Source: Lineus longissimus (taxonomy: Eukaryota > Nemertea > Pilidiophora > Heteronemertea > Lineidae). Taken from it: DNA of 64,000 bases. Below the pieces are notes generated by a model. That model did no database searches. It had not been told where the DNA came from and saw only the letters and a program-made list of their open reading frames with translations. Below, piece after piece: positions 57,646 to 64,000 of this stretch (position 1 is the stretch's first letter; the number at the start of each line of letters is the position of its first letter). The stretch covers positions 14,448,001-14,512,000 of the forward strand of contig NC_088317.1 of NCBI RefSeq assembly GCF_910592395.1, read 5' to 3'. Position numbers and translations under genes: made by a program.

Positions 57646-59381
57646 GTTCTGGCGAAGCCAGTTTGTTTTGATCATGTTGATCAGAACTGTCAGATTTGCC
57701 ATGTGCTTATGTTTATGTTTACATTGGGCAGAACCACTACCAGGATGATGTCTGTCATGTGATAACTGCTGGCTATTGTTGATTGGCTGCCCTTGCAGTG
57801 TTTATTTTGGGAACAGTATAAAGGCCTAGGAGTTCAGGGAACTAATTGCATTCCAAGTTGAGACTTTGGCTGAGTAGGAGCCAACACCGATTTCTTGAGA
57901 AGACAGAAGATTGCCAATGGTGGACACCTGGCTGGTATGGTAATTCAGCCATGGTGAGGTGAAGGGTCTGTGAGCGTGGATAGCCGGTACAGGAGAAGGG
58001 CCAAGGAAGCTTCTGCTGTTTTAGAACTATGCATGTGGGCTTAGTTCAGTACATGGTGGTACTATATTTGTTGGCTTGACCCCGAGCCCAAGGTGTGTCT
58101 GGCGACACCCTTTTCTGGAGAAGGAAGCCATCTTGACGGTATCCAGTTTTACTTCTACTATTCCGATTTTATTGTCTGGTCCGTGTGTATCATCGGTTGA
58201 TCCTGTACTCCTCAACATGTGCCATTTGGACAGCACACCTGCTTGACTACAACAGAATGTTTCAACAACAGAGTCGCAACAAAGTATATAAGGTCACAAC
58301 GTCATTGAGAAAGCAACCCTGAGTCATGATGTCATTCAAACTGTGAACTTCGAACAAGACAGATGCAAGTCAACCCCAGCCACCCTGATGAAGCCTAGAG
58401 GGGCAGAAACGCGCGTCGGTGGAGCAACACAACAGCCCAACAATAGGGACCGATGGACATTGTTGTAAACTACAGTGACGGTATCCAGTTTTACTTCTAC
58501 TAGAAGGAAGCCATCTTGTCCAGAGTTTATACATTGGAAAAAGCAGACCAGACTTGTATTTTATCTGCTACAAAAAGATGTTCTTTGCTCTATTGTTGAT
58601 GCACGGATTTGATATACCGGTGAGGTGATGGTGTGGAACATCGATGTTTAGTTGAAGACGAAGTCAACCCATAGATTGTAGGCGTCAGTTAGTGATGGTG
58701 GTTTATGGTGCCAGTGTTCAAGAAGTTTGATGTTCTTCCTACCCTGTGAGATGTCCTTGTGAGAGGTCGTTGATGTTGTGACGGTTCCGGAAGACGAGAC
58801 GGCGGTGCCCGTATTTCCCACCCGTACTACAGTACGGTAACTCATTGATGATCTGTCCAGTCTTATTTGATCTCACCATTAGCGAAAATCGGTGTCTGGG
58901 AATGCCATTAGTCTGGACTTGATTACCTTTGGAGTATCACATCAAATCAGTTAGTGCTCAACGTTAGAGTTTGTCTTTGCTTCACGCTCGGTCGTGAAGT
59001 GTTTTGTGTGAAGCACCGGTTGTGTTACCGTTTGTCGGGCACTTTGTATCGTGGACCAGAAGCACCTGTTGTGTTACCGTTTGTCGGCACTTTGTATCGT
59101 GGAACACTTTGTATCGTGGAATTATATCCAACTTAACTTAAACTGCCCCTTAGTGGATTGCAACTCCGTTGAGGTGAACAAGCTACAGCTCCGGGCCAAG
59201 TGGAGAGAATCGGAGAAGAGAGGCGTCCGAAGACGAGAGCGAGAGGGATCGGCCCAGCTGTGGATTGTGGATAGACGAACGACAAGGATTGACAACGTGA
59301 TTGACTTGGTTAGTATGGTCAATCCTCGTACCTTTAATACAGTCCTCTAATTTTGATATTGCTTTGCAGCCACGCATTAAC
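57646..59381 (+). other. Leader/5' LTR region of BEL/Pao element
   Basis: Single-copy in this window. TGTGTTCTGGCG at about 57654 could be an LTR start and GCATTAACA ending at 59381 an LTR end, but without the 3' LTR neither can be proven. It contains TATA-like GTATAAAGG (about 57806) and GTATATAAGG (about 58283), repeated GACGGTATCCAGTTTTACTT blocks (58136, 58478) and a GTGTTACCGTTTGTCGG direct repeat (about 59021 and 59073). Confidence 0.4.
58380..58422 (+). ncRNA. Hammerhead-ribozyme-like motif
   Basis: All core bases of a type I hammerhead are present in order: stem I strand CCACC (58380-58384), CTGATGA (58385-58391), stem II GCC/GGC (58393-58395 with 58402-58404), GAAA (58406-58409), short stem III ACG/CGT (58409-58411 with 58414-58416), cleavage base C (58417), stem I strand GGTGG (58418-58422). 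The pair next to the core in stem II is an A-A mismatch (58392, 58405), which would weaken activity. Such motifs are known from Penelope-like and other retroelements. Confidence 0.5.
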
Positions 59382-59405
59382 ATTTGGTCTCTCCGACCGG
59401 ATCCT
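59382..59405 (+). promoter_or_regulatory. Probable tRNA primer binding site of BEL/Pao element
   Basis: TTTGGTCTCTCCGACCGGAT directly follows a CA-ending stretch and resembles the TTTGGT...CCGG primer-binding region of many BEL/Pao elements, 123 bp before the gag ATG. The tRNA is not identified. Confidence 0.45.
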
Positions 59406-59527
59406 ATCTGATTTGGAGAAAACGTTACTAGTCCTAAGGGTGCAGTTTAAGTTGAGGAGTTTTATAGACTGATTTTATTATATTCGTCAAAAATTGTCAT
59501 TTTGTTGCTGTTTCTGCGACCGACTCG

Positions 59528-62173
59528 ATGGCCACTCGTCCACGGCGTGAGGGAAGGCGAAGACCTGCTCGCTTTGGTGAATATGAATGTGATGAAGGTG
59601 CCAGCTACTTGGGTGCTCCAGCCAGTCAAATGATGATGAGTGATGCTGACACGCAGTTGAAGTTGGAGCGAGCGACCCGCAGCCTGGAGAAGCAGTTTAG
59701 TCGGAATGTTACCAAAGCTGAAGGTGTGATAACTTCCTGGGGAAGCCGAACTTTGCTGAGGTCCGTCGAGAAGCGCCTACATCAGACCTTTGATGAATTG
59801 AAGTCCGTTGTTGCGGATTTGTATTGCATGATGGGAGACGCCGAGTATTACACCAAGCTCCAGGATTGGTTTGATGAGATGACAGCCCATGCAGAGGGTG
59901 TGTTTGATAACATCACCCAGCATTTGTATACCCGCCAAGGCGAACCTGAGACCTGTTTTGAAGGTAGCATTCATTCCGATCGATTGAGCGATGTCAAAGT
60001 TTGGAATTGGTTGATGGAGACTACCACCAAGTCCAGGGGTACCGGTCTAGCGAAAGAAGAGAAACCTACCGAGAATCAGCCTATATCGACTGCCCAGTTA
60101 CTTTTAGTTGCCCAACGGAATCCAGGTGGTAGTCATCGCCTGAGTCAGACAGATGCGGCTTCACAGCCCATAGGTGAGAAACCAGATGCTGATGACGACA
60201 ACCGAGATGAGGAGACTAGAGAATCTGGGGAAGAAGATACGCAACAGCAGACTGAGGTGAAAGAGGTTGTGGTTGAGAAGAATATGGTAGGAGATGGAAA
60301 AGTGGTTGTAAAGGCTGAACCTGAACCTGAGCAGCATCGTGAACCACCTGGTGAACCATTGGTATCAATGAAGCGCAAGATTGCCAGCAACATACAAGAT
60401 GGGGTTACATCAGAAAAGAAGATTGAAGACGGTGCGAAGCCAGAATTGTTCAGCAGTCGCCCAGGTCCTTTCCAATTCAGTCGACACCCAAGATTTCCAG
60501 TGGGAGCAATGCCGATAAAGAGAGAAGAGCCTACTCAGCCTAGTCGATCAATCATCAGGAATGCACCAGTTAGGACTAGGAGTCCCAGACGAGAGCCTAG
60601 TCCAGAGCAGGAGGGAACCAACCCAGCAGCACTCCGTCAGTTCTTCCAGGGGATAGCCAAGCCGAAGTTGCGACATTTCTCAGATGAAAAGGACAACTAC
60701 TTTGACTGGCGAGAACAATTTGATATTTTTGTTGACTATGCCAAGATTCCAGTGAAGCACAAGATGGTAATGCTGAAGTCTGCCCTTGGTGGCAAACCGC
60801 TCAAGTTGATTGAGAATTTGGGATACACTGAATGACAATATGAAATGGCATTGGATAAATTGGACATGCGATATGGTGGCGATAGGCGATTGTTACAGAA
60901 GCAGATTGACAAACTGAATGACACACCCAGAGTTAAGATGGACGATATACGCAGTATTGAAGAATTCGCGGACACACTGTATGACACCGTTGGGAAGATG
61001 GCTGAAAGTGGTCGCCGAGATGAACTGATTGGTGATTCAGCGATGTTAACCATGGTGATGAGGCATGTTCCTGAATCTCTACTGATGAAATACTATGACA
61101 CAGACCCCGATGAAGATGGTTTGGCTACCTTTGCTGACTGGCTGATGAGCTATGTGAATAGACGTCTGGAGTTATTTCAGCTTAGAGCACCAGCAAAGAA
61201 ACCCAGTGACACTTTTAAGAGGCCGGATGGCGAGATCCAGAAGAAAAGGACCTTCTATAGAGACAAGAATATGTCGTGGAATTCCAACACCACCCAGATG
61301 ACAGCATCCTCCAAAGTCAAATGTCTGAAATGTGGAGACAAGCATGGGATCGAGCAGTGCAAAGAGTGGAAATTGATGACTGTTCACCAGCGATGGCTGT
61401 TTATCAAGGATAAGGGAGCTTGCTACCGGTGTTTGAACAACACCGCCCATAGAGCCAGAGATTGTGATAAATCAAAAGTCTGTGGGAAGGATGGTTGTGA
61501 GAGGCAACATCACTCAGACTTGCATTCTACGCCCAAACCAGGCAAGAAGGATGACAGGAGAGATGAGCCAGTACCGCAGAAGAAATATGACCCCTCCTTT
61601 CAGAAGAAAGGAGAACCTGAGAAGAAAACCACTCAAACCAGCAGTCGTGTCCTGGCAGACAATATTGCTATTGATGTAATTGCACTGAGGTTGATTCCAG
61701 TGTTTGTTTTGGGGAAGAATGGGGAAAAGGTGACAGTCAATGCTTTACTGGATGAGGGCTCCGATACAAGCTATATACGTGAAGGAGTGGTGCAATCATT
61801 AGGCATCAGTGGCGTCAAAGGGCAGCTGGAGATAGCAATGTTCTCCAGTGCAGTGTCAACTCCCAGCTTGAAGACCAAGGTCATCATTGAAAGCCTAGAT
61901 GAGAACTTTCGGAGGGGGATCGAAGTCTGGACCATGACGGAGATGTGTGCCAACATGAAGGTTTTGGATTGGGCCAAGCTGAAAAATGAGTATTCACATT
62001 TGAGTTGGATACCATTTCCCTTTTGTCCTGGAGGAAAGACCGTAGACCTTTTGTTGGGTTCTGACTATCCTGAATTGGGAGTTTGTTTGGAGGAACGACT
62101 TGGAGATCCTGGCGAGCCCATAGCTAGAAGGACCCCCCCTAGGTTGGACGTGTGTGGGGAAAGTGAGAGCTAG
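59528..62173 (+). pseudogene. BEL/Pao gag, zinc-knuckle and protease region (one in-frame stop)
   Basis: Structural and protease part of a Pao-type LTR retrotransposon. Codons 1-435 (59528-60835) hold a basic start, a charged low-complexity middle and the Pao gag-like domain near the end. A TGA at 60833-60835 interrupts it; the same frame resumes at once (60845-62173, 442 codons). This second part has two cysteine-histidine knuckles (about 61321-61360 and 61420-61460) with a Cys/His-rich extension, then the aspartic protease with a LLDEGSDTS active-site block (about 61745-61775). The frame is lost in a C-run near 62131-62140, just before polymerase. Such elements normally encode one gag-pol polyprotein. 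Confidence 0.85.
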
Positions 62174-62229
62174 GAGTGGTTTGATACAGCAGAGTCAGAC
62201 ATTGTGCATGACTTCTATGGAACCAGGAC

Positions 62230-64000
62230 TTGATCAACTGCAGAGATGTTCCAAACTACACAGTTGACGAAAAGAGGGCCCTGGACATAGCGGAGAAAAC
62301 AATGAGACCAATTGGTGAACGGTTTGAGATTGGTATCCCTTGGAAGCAAGACCAACCAAATCTTCCAGACAATCGAGGAATGGCAGAGAGGAGGCTGAGA
62401 AGCTTAGAAGCACATCTAAAAAAGAAACCAGAGGTGCAGCGACAGTATCGAGATGCCTTTCAACAGAATGTTGATAAAGGATACATCCAGAAAGTTGGAC
62501 CAGTTGAGGCGGCTAGAGATGGATGGTACTTGCCCCATTTTGCTATCGTGAAACAAGACAAGCAAACCACCAAGGTGCGTATAGTGTATGATGCAGCTGC
62601 CAGGTTTGGAGGAACCAGCCTCAATGATGAAATGTTGCCTGGGCCAAATTTGCAGAAAGACATTCTGGAGATCCTGCTCAACTTCAGACGGCGCCCAGTT
62701 GCTTTGATTGGCGATGTGAAGGAAATGTTTAGTCAGATTGTGCTCCAGTTAGAATGTAGACGTTACCACCGCCTCCTGTGGAGAGATTGTTACACATATC
62801 GACCGATGGATACTTATGAAGCCGTGCGAGTAACATTTGGTGACAGGGCATCCCCATTCCTAGCCATGTATGTGCTACAAGAGCAAGCTCGACGGGCAGC
62901 ACCAGACTACCCCTTGGCAAGTCAAGTGATTAAGGATTTCACATACATGGATGATGTCACCGACAGTTTTGAGACCACTGCAATTGCCGCAAAGATGATA
63001 CCGGAGCTTAAAACAGTTGTGAAGCCTGGAGGATGGACAATCCGGAGATGGAGCAGCAATGAGCGAGAAGTGCTTGTTGGCCTGAGTGAAGAAGACAAAG
63101 CGACTGGTGTCCGCTTCCGAGACAGCGACCTGCCTACTATGAAAACCCTTGGTGTCTGGTGGGATGCTGAAACAGACGTCTTCAGTTACTCCGTGAAGTT
63201 TGAGATGACCACAGTCAACACAAAGAGGGAGTTATTGAGTCTGGTAGCATCAGTTTTTGACCCTTTCCAGTTTTTGGCGCCTCTTGTGATCCGAGGAAAG
63301 ATTGCTCTGCAGGGGGCGTGGATGAGTGGGAAAGACTGGGATGCTCAGCTGACTCCAGATGTGAAAAAGGTGGCAAAAGACTGGATCCAGGAGATGAGTC
63401 AAGCTCAAGATCTGAAGATTCCGAGGTGTAACAGAACGCGGCCAATCACTGATGTGAAGCACATTTCGATACATGTCTTCTCCGACGCGTCCCAAGAAGC
63501 CTATGCTGCCTGTTGCTACATAAGATTTCTGTATGATGATGATACAACACAGGTGACATTCGTTGCTGCCAAGGCAAGAGTTGCTCCGCTGCGGGCTATC
63601 AGTATCCCAAGATTGGAGTTGATGGCAGCGGTGCTAGGTGTAAGGCTAGCCCGTATCATAGCCAAGATGCTGGAGATCTCAATTGGAGAGCACAGATTTT
63701 GGACAGACAGTACAGATGTACTATACTGGATCAGGGGACAGTCTTGACGGTACAAGCAGTTTGTGGCAAACAGAGTATCAGAGATACATGAACTCACCTC
63801 CCCCCAGCAATGGTGTCACATTCCTGGAAAATTAAACCCAGCAGACGACCCGTCACGAGGTGTGAAGATGACCGAGATGGCTGACGATAAGAGATGGTGC
63901 AGAGGGCCAGATTTCCTGTGGAAAGGAGAGGAAGAATGGCCAAGGCAGGTGATGGAATCACTTGATGTGTCTGGAGCAACTGTTAGTGAAGTAGCCATGG
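62230..64000 (+). pseudogene. BEL/Pao reverse transcriptase and RNase H (frameshifted, stop, truncated by window)
   Basis: The frame 62230-63747 encodes a Pao-type reverse transcriptase with the YMDD catalytic box (about 62944-62955) and an RNase H domain (first acidic residue in FSDAS near 63480, then PRLELMAA and TDSTD). A TGA at 63745-63747 interrupts it. In the same frame the DNA goes on to 64000, including the WCHIPG...NPADDPSRG block that precedes integrase in this family. There is no ATG at the start, in keeping with a polyprotein and a one-base frameshift upstream. Integrase and 3' LTR lie beyond the window. A decayed but fairly young copy. Confidence 0.85.

Overview
This is animal nuclear DNA. 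Split genes with GT-AG introns, a microsomal P450, a rhodopsin-class receptor, LINE and BEL/Pao remnants, many terminal-inverted-repeat elements and about 40% G+C suggest a repeat-rich marine invertebrate, perhaps a non-vertebrate deuterostome or a lophotrochozoan. The species cannot be named from the sequence alone. Bacterial features (operons, ribosome binding sites, CRISPR) are absent.

Region 1 (1-21744) is a tandem array of three units. A is partial (1-7581), B is complete (7582-15843, 8262 bp) and C is shortened (15844-21744). Each unit starts inside the C-terminal half of one SLC18-like transporter gene (the 'P' paralogue). It then carries a complete intronless 527-codon SLC18-like gene ('Q'; 2843-4426, 11105-12688, 17009-18592), a nested pair of inverted-repeat transposons, and a LINE 3' tail on the minus strand. 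A and B are almost identical; C is more diverged and lost 2342 bp, including nearly all of P.

Region 2 (21745-31890) is ordinary genic DNA read from the minus strand. A two-exon class A GPCR (22231-26121) lies beside a complete five-exon, 493-residue CYP2-clan P450 (26736-31631). P450 introns hold a Harbinger-like MITE and a foldback element built from palindromic 21-bp repeats.

Region 3 (31891-about 57645) is a second tandem array, with a module of roughly 10 kb in three copies: C1 31891-44514, C2 44515-54342, C3 54343-57645. The module carries two unrecognised convergent genes. X (plus strand) is decayed in both copies where it is visible. Y (minus strand) has an open long exon in C1 and C2, and a PAN/apple-like exon splices onto it in phase. 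Copies differ by clean insertions and deletions, so one copy shows the empty site of an insertion in another.

Region 4 (57646-64000) is the 5' part of a degenerate BEL/Pao LTR retrotransposon: leader with a hammerhead-ribozyme-like motif, probable primer binding site, gag, protease, reverse transcriptase and RNase H. It has two in-frame stops and one frameshift and runs off the window.

The regions are not functionally linked. The common theme is local tandem duplication followed by unequal decay and transposon insertion.
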